The translations under genes were made by a program, and so were the position numbers. From Streptomyces fagopyri (GTDB taxonomy: Bacteria > Actinomycetota > Actinomycetes > Streptomycetales > Streptomycetaceae), in assembly GCF_009498275.1 (NCBI RefSeq), contig NZ_CP045643.1, positions 1 to 64,000 of the forward strand: a DNA stretch of 64,000 bases. The letters are read 5' to 3'. Of the stretch, positions 54,647 to 63,737 are shown piece by piece; within the stretch, counting starts at the first letter, position 1; every line of letters begins with the position of its first letter. Below the pieces are notes generated by a model. It was not told where the DNA came from, did not search any database, and worked only from the letters and a program-made list of their open reading frames with translations.

Positions 54647-55509
54647 GACACGGCTCCCTCGCCGAAGACGTCGCTGCCCACCAGCCGGGCGAGCGTGACG
54701 AGTTGCCGAGGGATGTGACTCATCCGGCTGTCCGTGCGCCACGCCGGGATCCACGGCACGCGGTGCACACGGGCGACGGAGCGCAGGACCCGGATGTGGC
54801 GCAGCAGAGTGAGCGGCAGCCGCCCTGGGGCGTCGGCGACGAGCACCACGGACAGCAGTTCGAGTCCCTGCGGGGCCTTGCCGTCCTTGAGCGCGCCGAG
54901 GGCCTGGGACACGGACCGCAGTCCGCTCGCGCTGGTCCGGCCGACCAGGGCGATCCGGTACGGCTCGCCCCGCGCGGGCTCCGGCCAGCGGGCGCCCACG
55001 TCCACGCCTCCGAGGGCCTCGGCCAGCGAGGTGGCCCCGGAGCCACCGTGTGCCTTGACCCACCCGACGTCCTCGCGCGACCTGCCGCGCGCCGCTGTCC
55101 TTGGTCGCCTCGGCCGGCTCCGGTCCTGCTCCGCCGGACGGCCCGAAGTGGTCATGCGCGTAGGGACGTTGGCCTGAGGGACGGAGGTCTGCCGTACGAC
55201 GGGTGCGACGGGCCGGGGAGCGGCCGGAGTGAGCGGGTTCGGCACCGGCTGTACGACGCTCTGCGCCTGCGCTGCCGGTGCACCCTGCCGCGCGGGTGGG
55301 GACGGCAGGCCGCCACCGAGGCCCTGGCGCGGAGAGGATGACGTGCGCCCGGCGGGAGCGGCCGTGTCGCCGTCCGTCGCCGGGTGTGCCGGTTGTGTGG
55401 ACTTGGGTCCCCGTACCCATGACTGCGGGATCGGTTGTGGCGCCGAAGGAGTGCCCACGATGTTTTTCCCGCCCCCCTCCTGGCTCGTGCTTCCACTGCT
55501 CTGACTCAT
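54643..55509 (-). CDS. DUF6668-like P-loop-type protein
   Basis: It encodes 288 residues. The first 140 residues are Pro/Ser/Gln-rich and disordered. From about 145 the text WVKAHGGSGATSLAEALGGV resembles a degenerate Walker A of the ParA/MinD type (GGSGATSL in place of GGxGKTT; the Lys is missing). YRIALVGRTSASGLRSVSQA and LLSVVLVADAPGRLPLTLLR look like central strands. Proteins of this kind accompany the VirB4/VirD4-type genes in actinobacteria. It starts the minus-strand operon; the lytic enzyme gene is divergent. Confidence 0.7.
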   Translation of the reverse strand: MSQSSGSTSQEGGGKNIVGTPSAPQPIPQSWVRGPKSTQPAHPATDGDTAAPAGRTSSSPRQGLGGGLPSPPARQGAPAAQAQSVVQPVPNPLTPAAPRPVAPVVRQTSVPQANVPTRMTTSGRPAEQDRSRPRRPRTAARGRSREDVGWVKAHGGSGATSLAEALGGVDVGARWPEPARGEPYRIALVGRTSASGLRSVSQALGALKDGKAPQGLELLSVVLVADAPGRLPLTLLRHIRVLRSVARVHRVPWIPAWRTDSRMSHIPRQLVTLARLVGSDVFGEGAVS

Positions 55510-55635
55510 CTGGTTTCCACTGTTTTGAACCTTTTCTACGCCAGGCCCGTTTCGGTCTACCGGGTCGGACGGACAGCACAACGGGCCATGTGGCCACAGC
55601 GGTTCAAGACGAGCGGAAGAAGGCGTGGGACGCGG
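55510..55635. promoter_or_regulatory. Divergent promoter region of the T4SS-like locus
   Basis: 126 bases separate two outward-facing genes, so promoters in both directions must lie here or just inside the genes. A tract of T and an AT-rich stretch (tggtttccactgttttgaac) at 55511-55530 is compatible with a -10 region. No palindrome stands out. Confidence 0.5.
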
Positions 55636-56466
55636 ATGGGCGCCAAGGAGAGCGAAGGCGGCGCAGGCTCGAACGCCGTCATGTACGGCGTGGCAGGCGC
55701 AGGCGTGGGCGGCTGCGTGATGATCCCGATCGCCGTGGCGGGCGCCGTGCCGTTGATCATCATCTTCGGCGGGCTCGGAGTCCTGTTCGCCCCCCTGATC
55801 GCGCTGATCCTTCTTTTCGGAGGAGGCGGCGGCAGCGCCGACGACTACAGCAGCGCCAACGACACCGCAAACCAGATGGTGGGCGTCCTCCAGGGCGACG
55901 GGAAGGGCGAGTTGGACACAGCCACCGTCCCCACGGACCTGGTGGACCCCATCCAGAAGGCCGGTGAGCAGTGCGACGCGATCGGCCCGATCGTCATCGC
56001 CTCCCAACTGGAGAAGGCGTCCGGCTTCAACTCGACGCTGGTCGGCCCGCACGGCGAGACGGGCATCTCACAGCTGACGCCGGACATCTTCAGCAAGTAC
56101 GGCAAAGACGACGACGGCAACGGGACGACGCAGGCGACGGACAACAAGGACTCGATCATGGCCCTGAGCCGCTACATGTGCGATCTGGCGAGCCAGGGAC
56201 AGACATTGCTCGACAACGGCACGGTCGTGAAGACCACCGACCGGAACGGCAACACCACCAACAGCGTCCTGGACCTCTCCCTGGCCGGCTACGCCATCGG
56301 GATGGACGCCGTGAAGGCGGCCAAAGGCGTCCCGCAGTCGAACGACGCGCTGAGCTACGTCCTCGCCATCCGTGCCCAGTTCGCCAAATACCAGGGCATC
56401 GCAGCCCCGCCCTCGGGCGCCACCCCCGGCGTCACACCCACCACGGCGCCGACAGACACGAACTGA
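55636..56466 (+). CDS. Membrane-anchored lytic-transglycosylase-like protein
   Basis: It encodes 276 residues. A Gly-rich head and a hydrophobic region (GGCVMIPIAVAGAVPLIIIF, GVLFAPLIALILLFGGGG) anchor it. The outer domain reads IVIASQLEKASGFNSTLVGP, then GETGISQLTPDIFSKYG, the SLT pattern in which a Glu in the first helix is the catalytic acid and the GISQL-type motif follows. It should cut glycan strands so the machine can pass the wall. The C-terminus is Pro/Thr-rich. Confidence 0.8.
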   Translation: MGAKESEGGAGSNAVMYGVAGAGVGGCVMIPIAVAGAVPLIIIFGGLGVLFAPLIALILLFGGGGGSADDYSSANDTANQMVGVLQGDGKGELDTATVPTDLVDPIQKAGEQCDAIGPIVIASQLEKASGFNSTLVGPHGETGISQLTPDIFSKYGKDDDGNGTTQATDNKDSIMALSRYMCDLASQGQTLLDNGTVVKTTDRNGNTTNSVLDLSLAGYAIGMDAVKAAKGVPQSNDALSYVLAIRAQFAKYQGIAAPPSGATPGVTPTTAPTDTN

Positions 56467-56510
56467 CACACCCGCCGCTTGACCGGACCTGCCGTACGAG
56501 GAGTACAGAC

Positions 56511-57398
56511 ATGGACCTGGACCGCTTCAAGGTGTACGTCTCCGGCGACGGCCTCGCCGAGATCAACGGCGATCCGCTCGTCCCCGCCCCCGGCCAGTCC
56601 GTGCACGAGGCCGTACTCGACCAGTTGCACCGGTACGCCGAAGAGTCCGGCGCGGCCGTGGACGCCACGGTCGGCGACGGCCCCGACGCGGCCCACTTCG
56701 TCCTCCGGGTGCTGCCGGACGGCTCCAGCCACGTCCTCGCGTATGACTCCGGGGAAACACCGGAACCCGAACCCCGGTCGGCTTCCCGGCCGGAACCCGG
56801 GCCGGCCTTCGAGCCGTCCGCCGACGATGTGCCCCCGCCCACCGTCACGGTGACCGCCGTCACCGCCATCGCCACCGCGGTCTCCCGCGCACACGCCACC
56901 GCCACCACCACCCGCACCGCCGTGCCGGAGCCCGTCCCTGACGAGGACCTGCTTCCGACCGAGCTCGCCGAACAGATCGGCCACATCAACACGTTGGGGG
57001 CCGCGGGCCGGCTCGACGAGGCGTTCGCCCGGGCGACCGCACTGCGCGAACGCCTGACCGGCTCGCTGGGCGCCGAGCATCCGCACGCGGTGGAGGCGCG
57101 AGCCATGGAGGCATACCTCGCGCATCTGCGCGGCGACCACCGCGAATCCGTCGTTCTGGCGCTGGCCGTGGCACGGATGCGGTGTGGCGCCGGGGACGAG
57201 CGGGCGCCGATGGACGTGGCGCGGGCGGCGGCGGCCTGGCAGCGGCTCGACGACTCCCAGGCCGCCGTGACCCATGGACGCGAACTGCTGCACATGTGGG
57301 ACATGTTGGGCCGTCGGGGTCCGCTTCCGTCCGGCCACGCCGAACTCGCCGAAGAGGTCCACGGATACGTGACAACGCTGGAGGGGGCGCACATCTGA
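56511..57398 (+). CDS. Protein with the shared N-terminal domain and a TPR-like C-terminus
   Basis: It encodes 295 residues from the ATG at 56511 (GAGGAG ahead). Residues about 5-75 (FKVYVSGDGLAEINGDPLVP, VHEAVLDQLHRYAEESGAAV) parallel the N-terminal domain of the protein at 38648. A Pro/Thr linker follows, then helical TPR-like repeats (INTLGAAGRLDEAFARATAL, EAYLAHLRGDHRESVVLALA). It has no membrane helix, so it is probably cytoplasmic. Sharing a domain with the ChW membrane protein suggests both dock on the same component. Confidence 0.7.
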   Translation: MDLDRFKVYVSGDGLAEINGDPLVPAPGQSVHEAVLDQLHRYAEESGAAVDATVGDGPDAAHFVLRVLPDGSSHVLAYDSGETPEPEPRSASRPEPGPAFEPSADDVPPPTVTVTAVTAIATAVSRAHATATTTRTAVPEPVPDEDLLPTELAEQIGHINTLGAAGRLDEAFARATALRERLTGSLGAEHPHAVEARAMEAYLAHLRGDHRESVVLALAVARMRCGAGDERAPMDVARAAAAWQRLDDSQAAVTHGRELLHMWDMLGRRGPLPSGHAELAEEVHGYVTTLEGAHI

Positions 57399-57574
57399 GG
57401 CCTCGTGCGCGCCCACGCGCACTCCGGCGCACTCGCGCTGACCGGCCCGTCAATCACCTCGTACACCAGGCGTCAAACAGACGTGGACCGTCCCCCGGAA
57501 CACTCCGTTCCCCACGAACACCGCCCGGCCCGCGAACGGCCCGGGCGGTCAACCCGAGGAGCAGGAGCACTTCC

Positions 57575-58171
57575 ATGAACGTGACTGCCATCGGATCGGC
57601 AAGCGCGGTCTCGCCCGAGGAACGGGCACTGCGCGACCTCTATCTGGAACACGGGCCGGCCCTCTACTCGTACGTGCTGCGCATGCTGGACTGGGACACG
57701 CACCGCGCTGAGGACGTCCTCCAGGAGACGCTGCTGCGCTGCTGGAACAAGGGCAACCTGACCGACGCCGAGGGAATGGCCGTACGCCCCTGGATGTTCC
57801 GGGTCGCCCGCAACCTCGTCATCGACGCCCACCGGACCCGGATGGCGCGTCCGTCGGAGATCAGCGGCACCAACTGGCTGGTCGACGTGCACTCCGAGGT
57901 GGACGACGTAGAACGGCTGCTGTCGTCCATGGTGCTGCACAAGGCACTGCAGACGCTCACGCCCGCACACCGTGAGGTGCTCTGGGCTACGTTCTTCGCG
58001 GACCGCACCACCCAGCAGGTCGCGGAAGACCTGGGGATTCCGCGGGGCACCGTGAAGTCCCGCGTGTACTACGCGCTGCGCAGCCTGCGCCTGGCCCTGC
58101 GGGAACACGGAGTAGTGGTGGACGAGCTGCGGGAGGAGAAGCCGGACACGGAGACGGACGTGACTTGCTGA
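57575..58171 (+). CDS. ECF-type RNA polymerase sigma factor
   Basis: It encodes 198 residues from the ATG at 57575 (GAGGAGCAGGAGC ahead). Region 2 is at LYLEHGPALYSYVLRMLDWD, then AEDVLQETLLRCWN; region 4 is LTPAHREVLWATFFADRTTQ, then QVAEDLGIPRGTVKSRVYYA, the -35 recognition helix. No anti-sigma gene with a zinc-binding HxxxCxxC motif is adjacent. It may control the secretion locus or the neighbouring regulator gene. Confidence 0.9.
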   Translation: MNVTAIGSASAVSPEERALRDLYLEHGPALYSYVLRMLDWDTHRAEDVLQETLLRCWNKGNLTDAEGMAVRPWMFRVARNLVIDAHRTRMARPSEISGTNWLVDVHSEVDDVERLLSSMVLHKALQTLTPAHREVLWATFFADRTTQQVAEDLGIPRGTVKSRVYYALRSLRLALREHGVVVDELREEKPDTETDVTC

Positions 58172-58176
58172 TCGAC

Positions 58177-58205
58177 GGCCTTGAATCCATGAAGGCGTCA
58201 AGGCC
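58177..58205. terminator. Bidirectional hairpin between sigma factor and SARP genes
   Basis: GGCCTTGA pairs with TCAAGGCC around a 13-base loop in the 52-bp gap between the two convergent genes. Confidence 0.65.
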
Positions 58206-58223
58206 TGTCGGCGCCTCCGCCTC

Positions 58224-61130
58224 CTAGGCGTCCAGATCACTCAGGACCGCGCTCACGCCCTCGGCGTCCGAGTGGCCCACCTCCTCCAGCAGCGCGAGTG
58301 CCGACCGCAGCGCCGCACGAGCCGCGCCCTTGTCGCCGGTGGCGCGGTGGGTATCCGCGAGGTGACGCAGGACGTCGGATTCGAGATAGCGGTCTCCGAT
58401 CTCAGCGAACAGGCGCGCCGACCGCTCGAACTGCACGATGGCTTCTGGGTACTGGCCGAGGTGGTGATACGCATAGCCGAGGGTGTCCTGCGTCGAAGCC
58501 ACGCCGTACGGATCATCCATCGTCTCATAGAGGGCCAGACTCTCCCGACAGCAGTTGAGGGCCACCTCGTGGTCACCGATGAGGATGTACGTCCAGGCCA
58601 CCTGATTGAGTACTCCGGCTTCGCCGTTGCGGTCGGCCTCGGCCCGGAACAGCGCGCGGGCCTGTGCGTAGTGTTCGAGGGCGACGCCGCGTCCGTCCGT
58701 CCGGTTGGCGAGATAGGCGAGGGCACGATGGCCCCGGGCCTGACCGAACGGGTTGCCAGCGGAACGGAACAGTTCCAGCGAACGTTCGAGGTACTCCAAC
58801 GCGGGCTCCGCGTGGTTGAGTTGCGAGTGGGCCACGCCCAGACCGCACAGGGCGTACGCCTGACCGATGGGATCACCGATCTTCCGCGCCGATGCGAGCG
58901 CAACGCTGTTGATCTTCAGGAGGTCGTGCCAGAAACCGAGCCGGTTGAAGTAGACGTCCAGGCCCGCGGCGGTGCGCCAGGCGTGTTCGTCAAAGCCGTG
59001 TGCGGCGGCGTGTTCGACGATCGCGCTCAGGACGTACCGCTCTGTACGCAGCCAAGTGCTCGCCTGCGCGCGGTCGTTGAACCGACGGGGTTCGCTGCCC
59101 GTTGCGCTCGGCGGCAGGTCGATGGTTTCACGGAAAGGATCGAGAACCGAGGAGGCATTGTGGGCGGTTCGCAGGAAGTGGTCGTGCATCCGCAGCAGAG
59201 CCGCGCCGCGGCTGCTCTCGCTGTCCTCCGTCTCGGCGAGTTCGCCGGAGTAGGTGCGCAACAGGTCGTGGAAGACGAACCGGCCCGGAGCGTGTTCGAT
59301 GAGCAGGCTCGCCCCAGTGAGTTCGGTCAGCAGGACACGGACCCGACGGGGTGGCGCGCCTGCCAGCGCGGTCGCCGCGACGGTGGTGATGTCCGGGCCC
59401 GGATGCAGGGCGAGACGGCGGAAGAGCCCGGCGGCCTCGGACGACAGGGCCTGGTACGACCAGGAGAACACGGCACGGGCATCAGTGCCGGCGTCGTCCC
59501 CGACGAACGCGTCGAGACTGCCGTGGTGGGACCGGAGTTCCTGGGCGACATCGGCGAGCTTGAAGCCGGGATGGTGGGCCGCGCGGGCCGCCACAATGGC
59601 CAGGGCCAGCGGAAGTCGGGCGCACAGTTCGGTGATCGCGGCGACGGCCTGCGGTTCAGCGTCGACACGGGTGTCGCCCAGCCGCCGGGACAGCAACTCG
59701 TACGATTCCTCGGCGCTCAGCAGACCTGGCGTGAGCGGATGGGCACCGTGCCCGGCGACGAGGCCTCCGAGACGGTTGCGGCTGGTGACGATGACGAGGC
59801 TGCCGGGCGTGCCGGGCAGCAACGGCCTTACCTGCTCCGCATCGCGGGCGTTGTCCAGCACGATCAGGACGCGCCGGTCGGCGAGGATACTGCGGTAGAG
59901 GGCGGCCTGGGCGTCGAGTCCCTCCGGAACAGCCTGCGGGCCCACGCCGAGCGCCACGAGGAACATCTCGATCGCCGAGCCCGGAAGCAGCCGGGAGCCG
60001 TGCGGGTCGAAGCCGCGCAGGTTGACGTAGAGGCTGCCGTCGGGGAATCGGTGGGCGATCCGGTGCGCCCAGTGCACGGCGAGAGTGGTTTTACCGGTCC
60101 CCGCCATTCCGTCGATGACCGCGATGACCGCGGCGCTGGGCGGGCCATTTCCCTCGGGCAACAGGGTTGCCAAGTAATCGAGTTCCATGCGACGGCCGAT
60201 GAACAAGGCGTGATCGGCCGGGAGTTGGGCCGGGTTAACGGCTTTGGCACGCCGGCCGGGCGACGGACCGTCCGGCTCCGGAGAAGGGACGGCCTCGGAG
60301 CTGTGCGGAGCACGGGCGTCACCGGTCGGTCCGTGGAAAGTCAGCCGGGCGAGCGCGGGGTCTCCCGCCAGGATCCGGGCGTGTACGGCTCGTAGGGACG
60401 GGCCCGGCTCGATGCCCAGCTCGTCGACGAGCACGCGACGCGTGCTCGCGTAGACATCCAACGCCTCGGCCTGCCGCCCGCACTGATACAGGGCGGTCAG
60501 CAGCAGCTCGACCACTGCCTCACGCAGCGGATGCGCGTTACGCAGCGCCAGCAGCTCCGGCACCGCCGCCTCGTGCCGATCCAACTCCAACTCCAGGGAA
60601 AGCCTCAACTCCAAGGCGCCCAGCTGCCGTTCGGCCAGATCGGTCCGCGCGGACTCGGCGTACGGACCGGGCACGCCCGCCAGTGCCGCACCGTTCCCGG
60701 TAGCCGGCACGGTACGCAGCAACCGGACCGCGCCTGCTCCGTCACCGGCGACACGACGGCGCTCGGCCCGCGTCACCGCCTCCTCGAAATCAGCCAGGTC
60801 ACTGGAGATCGAGTCGGTCCGCAGGGCGTATCCGTCCCCGATGGAGACCAGCAGCCCGGACGGCCGCCCCGGCGTCCGCTCGGGCTCGAACAGCTTGCGG
60901 AGGCGTGAAATGTAGGTACGCACCACCGCGACAGCGCCCCGGGGTGGCCGCGCGCCCCACACCCCGTCCACGAGATCGGCCACCCCGATCGCCCGCCCCC
61001 GGCTCACCAGCAGCATCGCGAGCACCGCACGCTGCTGAGGGGATCCGAGCGCCAGTTCGTCGGACCCACGCCAGGCACGCAATGGGCCGAGCAGGGAGAA
61101 CCGGAGGGCCTCTAGACCGCTTTCCTCCAC
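58224..61130 (-). CDS. SARP-type regulator with NB-ARC and TPR domains (AfsR-like)
   Basis: It encodes 968 residues. The DNA-binding OmpR-like winged helix is at 8-100 (LRFSLLGPLRAWRGSDELAL, AVAVVRTYISRLRKLFEPER), then the BTAD helices to about 250. The NB-ARC ATPase has the P-loop in IDGMAGTGKTTLAVHWAHRI, Walker B in RVLIVLDNARDAEQVRPLLP and GxP/MHD-like elements. C-terminal TPRs (AYALCGLGVAHSQLNHAEPA, AYHHLGQYPEAIVQFERSAR) complete it. It should bind direct repeats near promoters and activate RNA polymerase in an ATP-dependent way. The target is unknown. A truncated relative lies at 40336. Confidence 0.92.
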   Translation of the reverse strand: MEESGLEALRFSLLGPLRAWRGSDELALGSPQQRAVLAMLLVSRGRAIGVADLVDGVWGARPPRGAVAVVRTYISRLRKLFEPERTPGRPSGLLVSIGDGYALRTDSISSDLADFEEAVTRAERRRVAGDGAGAVRLLRTVPATGNGAALAGVPGPYAESARTDLAERQLGALELRLSLELELDRHEAAVPELLALRNAHPLREAVVELLLTALYQCGRQAEALDVYASTRRVLVDELGIEPGPSLRAVHARILAGDPALARLTFHGPTGDARAPHSSEAVPSPEPDGPSPGRRAKAVNPAQLPADHALFIGRRMELDYLATLLPEGNGPPSAAVIAVIDGMAGTGKTTLAVHWAHRIAHRFPDGSLYVNLRGFDPHGSRLLPGSAIEMFLVALGVGPQAVPEGLDAQAALYRSILADRRVLIVLDNARDAEQVRPLLPGTPGSLVIVTSRNRLGGLVAGHGAHPLTPGLLSAEESYELLSRRLGDTRVDAEPQAVAAITELCARLPLALAIVAARAAHHPGFKLADVAQELRSHHGSLDAFVGDDAGTDARAVFSWSYQALSSEAAGLFRRLALHPGPDITTVAATALAGAPPRRVRVLLTELTGASLLIEHAPGRFVFHDLLRTYSGELAETEDSESSRGAALLRMHDHFLRTAHNASSVLDPFRETIDLPPSATGSEPRRFNDRAQASTWLRTERYVLSAIVEHAAAHGFDEHAWRTAAGLDVYFNRLGFWHDLLKINSVALASARKIGDPIGQAYALCGLGVAHSQLNHAEPALEYLERSLELFRSAGNPFGQARGHRALAYLANRTDGRGVALEHYAQARALFRAEADRNGEAGVLNQVAWTYILIGDHEVALNCCRESLALYETMDDPYGVASTQDTLGYAYHHLGQYPEAIVQFERSARLFAEIGDRYLESDVLRHLADTHRATGDKGAARAALRSALALLEEVGHSDAEGVSAVLSDLDA

Positions 61131-61484
61131 GGTCCAGAACAGTAATGGCCGAGACGCCGAACGTCAGACCGAATCGAAGATTACGGCGAGACGTTCGCAT
61201 GGACGACGTCACTATGGAAATCCGCCGACCTCCCACCACAGTGCCGACGAAGGAACCGGACTCCATGGCGTCCCGGGTTGTATAGGTACCGGACCGCCGG
61301 GCGACAGGAGTGATCACGGGTCCGCCTGCGCAGACATGGGATGTGGCCGGTCCTGTGCTCCTCTCGCGCACGGGAATGACCGGAACTCTGATCGGTAGCT
61401 GTCTGACGGGTTTTCTCGCGCTGCGGTCCGAGTACGCCAAGCAACAGGCCCTGCAACAGCAGGAGGAACGTCAGTCGCAGCGGC
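61131..61484. other. Intergenic region before the IS30 remnant
   Basis: It holds the upstream side of the SARP gene. From about 61370 a short plus frame (GTLIGSCLTGFLALRSEYAK, then QALQQQEERQSQR) looks like a membrane-protein scrap (one helix plus a charged coil) fused to the IS30 remnant. It is probably the start of a gene cut by the element. Confidence 0.4.
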
Positions 61485-61804
61485 GCGGCCAGCCATCGAG
61501 CCTACGGCGCACGCTCGCCTGGGACCAGGGCCGCGAGCTCTACTACCACGAGCAGATCGAAGGCTCGACGGGATTTCGGATCCACTTCTGCGACCCGCAC
61601 TCACCCTGGCATCGCGGAACCAACGAAAACACGAACGGGTTACTGAGGGAATACTTCCCCCAGGGCACCAGCCTCGCGCACGACACGGCCAGCGACCTTG
61701 CGCAAGTCGAACGACAACGCAACGATCGCCCACGCCGAGTCCTCGCAGTCCGCACCCCAGCCGAGGCCATGAGACGCTGGTCGAGAGAACTCGCCTACCG
61801 CTGA
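61485..61804 (+). mobile_element. IS30-family transposase, C-terminal remnant
   Basis: The frame reads SSLRRTLAWDQGRELYYHEQ, IHFCDPHSPWHRGTNENTNG and LLREYFPQGTSLAHD, covering the second Asp and the catalytic Glu of the IS30 DDE domain, up to the usual TPAEAMRRW tail and the stop at 61802-61804. The first half is missing. The spacing of FCDPHSPW and NENTNGLLREYFP is typical of IS30. Confidence 0.85.
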
Positions 61805-62116
61805 TGCGCAACGATCAGTGGAAACCTCCCGCGGTCGAGCGGCCGGTTCTGCCATTCGGCCATCTCCACGTTGCTGTTGCTCGTAGGTGCGGGTCGCCAC
61901 ACCGAGGTCCCCTTTCAGCACGGCACACTGCGTGTCCTCTGGTCTCATCGGGCCAGGGCGCTCCCCTCCCGGGCCAGGGCGCCCCTCTCCGTCCTTGCCC
62001 ACGTTCTCCCCGGAACACACGATCTGCGTCGACGCTGTGAGGGCACTCACGGGGTCGTTCAGTCCCCACAGCGCCGGCACCACGAAGAACGCCAGGAGAG
62101 CGATCCTGTACTTCAC
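61640..62116 (-). CDS. Small secreted protein, 3' end overlapping the IS30 remnant
   Basis: It encodes 158 residues from a GTG at 62116 with GGGAG ahead. VKYRIALLAFFVVPALWGLN, then a DPVSALTAS cleavage region form a signal peptide. After that the text is Gly/Pro/Glu-rich (GKDGEGRPGPGGERPGPMRP) with one Cys pair. The last 55 or so codons are read through the end of the IS30 remnant, so the natural C-terminus is probably lost. No function is recognised. Confidence 0.5.
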   Translation of the reverse strand: MKYRIALLAFFVVPALWGLNDPVSALTASTQIVCSGENVGKDGEGRPGPGGERPGPMRPEDTQCAVLKGDLGVATRTYEQQQRGDGRMAEPAARPREVSTDRCASAVGEFSRPASHGLGWGADCEDSAWAIVALSFDLRKVAGRVVREAGALGEVFPQ

Positions 62117-62216
62117 ACAACTCCCATGATGCGACGTGCGATCGTGATGGCGTGCCGGGTGGTTCCCACCGCGATTTCGACGACAGTGAATGCGTGGCGT
62201 AGGCGGTGTGTCGCCG

Positions 62217-63737
62217 TCAGTCGCCCACCGAGCCTCCGAACAGGGCCCCGGTGGCGGGCAGGCCCATGGTGGACGAGCCGAACGAGAAGGAACCGCTCGC
62301 GGTGATCCCGCCGGAGGCGGCCGAGAAGACCCACGCGGCACCGTTGTTCGCGTTCTCCGACCAGTCGCCGACGACGAGACCGTCCTTCTTGTCGCCGTTG
62401 GCGTCGACGAGGGCGGTCTCGCCGCCGAAACGGTCCAGCTTCTCCGCGGTGCCAGGTACCCCGGCGGTGTTCTGACTGAACGACTTGATATCGGTGGTGG
62501 TCAGACCGTTCGCGCTGCCGCGCAGCACGAGCACGGTGCCGGCGTCGGTGAGGCCGTCGAAGTCCTCGCCGGGCAGGCCGGTTGCCACGTCGGGGTAGCC
62601 GTCGCCGTTGGTGTCGCCGATCGACAGGCCCGCGCCCATGCCGTCACCCCACTCCCCCACTCCCGGTACGCCTGCGGTGTCCTGGTTGATCCACACCGGC
62701 TTGCGGGTGGTGGACACGCCGTTCCGGCCGCCGTAGACGACGGCGATGGCACCGCCCTTGACCGGGAGGCCGATGTCGTAGTCGGTGCCGTCGACCGAGT
62801 GGCCGGCGACGATGTCAGCGTGACCGTCTTTGTCGAGGTCACCGATCGCGACATCATCGCCGCGGATGAGCCGGCCCTGGGAGTCCTTGAGAAGGCCCTT
62901 GTAGGTGAACCCGGAAGGACCGCCCGTCAGAAGGGCGACCCCACCGGTACCGGCCTCGGCGTCCTGCTGCCTGACGCTGACGGCCAGATCGGCAACGCCG
63001 TCGCCGGTCACGTCACCGGCGGCCATCGCGATGGCGTACCACTCCTCGCCGGGGAACAGGGTGAACCGGGTCGTCCTCGCGCTGCTGCCGTCGCGCTTGA
63101 ACGGGCCGTGCAGCACGGAGCCGTCGCCCGGCGCGTTCTCATCGCCGTAGTCGTCACCCCACGCCGCCACGTCAGGATTCCTGTCCCCGTCGACATCGGC
63201 GACCACGAAGACGCCGCGGGAGCTCGCCGGCACGTTCCCCAGCAGGGTCGGCGTGGCAGACAGCCCCTTGGAACCACCCCAGTTGACGGCCAGGAAACGT
63301 CCGTCGTAACCGCTGATCGGAGACATGTCCACAAGCGACAGCAGGTCAGCGTAGCCGTCCCGGTCGAGGTCGCCGCTCTGCAGGTTGCTGCCGTAGCCCG
63401 TCTGTTGCGGCGCCGTCGACCGGCTCGCCCAGGTCAGCGTCTGCTTGCGCGAGGTCGACAGCCCGCCGGACGAGCCGTACAGCACGCTGACGGCCCCCGC
63501 CTTCGCCTGCCCGTTCAACGGGGTGCCCGGCGCGCCGATCGCCAGATCGGGGTAGCCGTCGCCGTTGAAGTCGTCGTGCAGGCGCTTGGTGCTGGGCGTG
63601 GTGACGGTCGTCGCCGTGGTCGTCGCGGCCGGGGTGGCGGCGTTGACGACGGGCGCCAGCACGGCACCGCTGACCAGGGCGATTCCACTGGCGACGACAA
63701 GCCGCCTGCGACGCCGAGGAAGGGAACGGGAAGTCAT
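62217..63737 (-). CDS. Secreted FG-GAP/VCBS repeat protein
   Basis: It encodes 506 residues from the ATG at 63737. The signal peptide contains the basic start RSLPRRRRRLVVASG. FG-GAP repeats form a seven-bladed beta-propeller: DFNGDGYPDLAIGAPGTPLN, GDLDRDGYADLLSLVD, GDVTGDGVADLAVSVR, GDLDKDGHADIVAGHS and GDTNGDGYPDVATGLPGEDF, each with a DxDxDGxxD-type calcium loop. Such proteins are common in Streptomyces and probably bind calcium and extracellular matrix or sugars. It lacks a catalytic domain or anchor. Confidence 0.88.
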   Translation of the reverse strand: MTSRSLPRRRRRLVVASGIALVSGAVLAPVVNAATPAATTTATTVTTPSTKRLHDDFNGDGYPDLAIGAPGTPLNGQAKAGAVSVLYGSSGGLSTSRKQTLTWASRSTAPQQTGYGSNLQSGDLDRDGYADLLSLVDMSPISGYDGRFLAVNWGGSKGLSATPTLLGNVPASSRGVFVVADVDGDRNPDVAAWGDDYGDENAPGDGSVLHGPFKRDGSSARTTRFTLFPGEEWYAIAMAAGDVTGDGVADLAVSVRQQDAEAGTGGVALLTGGPSGFTYKGLLKDSQGRLIRGDDVAIGDLDKDGHADIVAGHSVDGTDYDIGLPVKGGAIAVVYGGRNGVSTTRKPVWINQDTAGVPGVGEWGDGMGAGLSIGDTNGDGYPDVATGLPGEDFDGLTDAGTVLVLRGSANGLTTTDIKSFSQNTAGVPGTAEKLDRFGGETALVDANGDKKDGLVVGDWSENANNGAAWVFSAASGGITASGSFSFGSSTMGLPATGALFGGSVGD

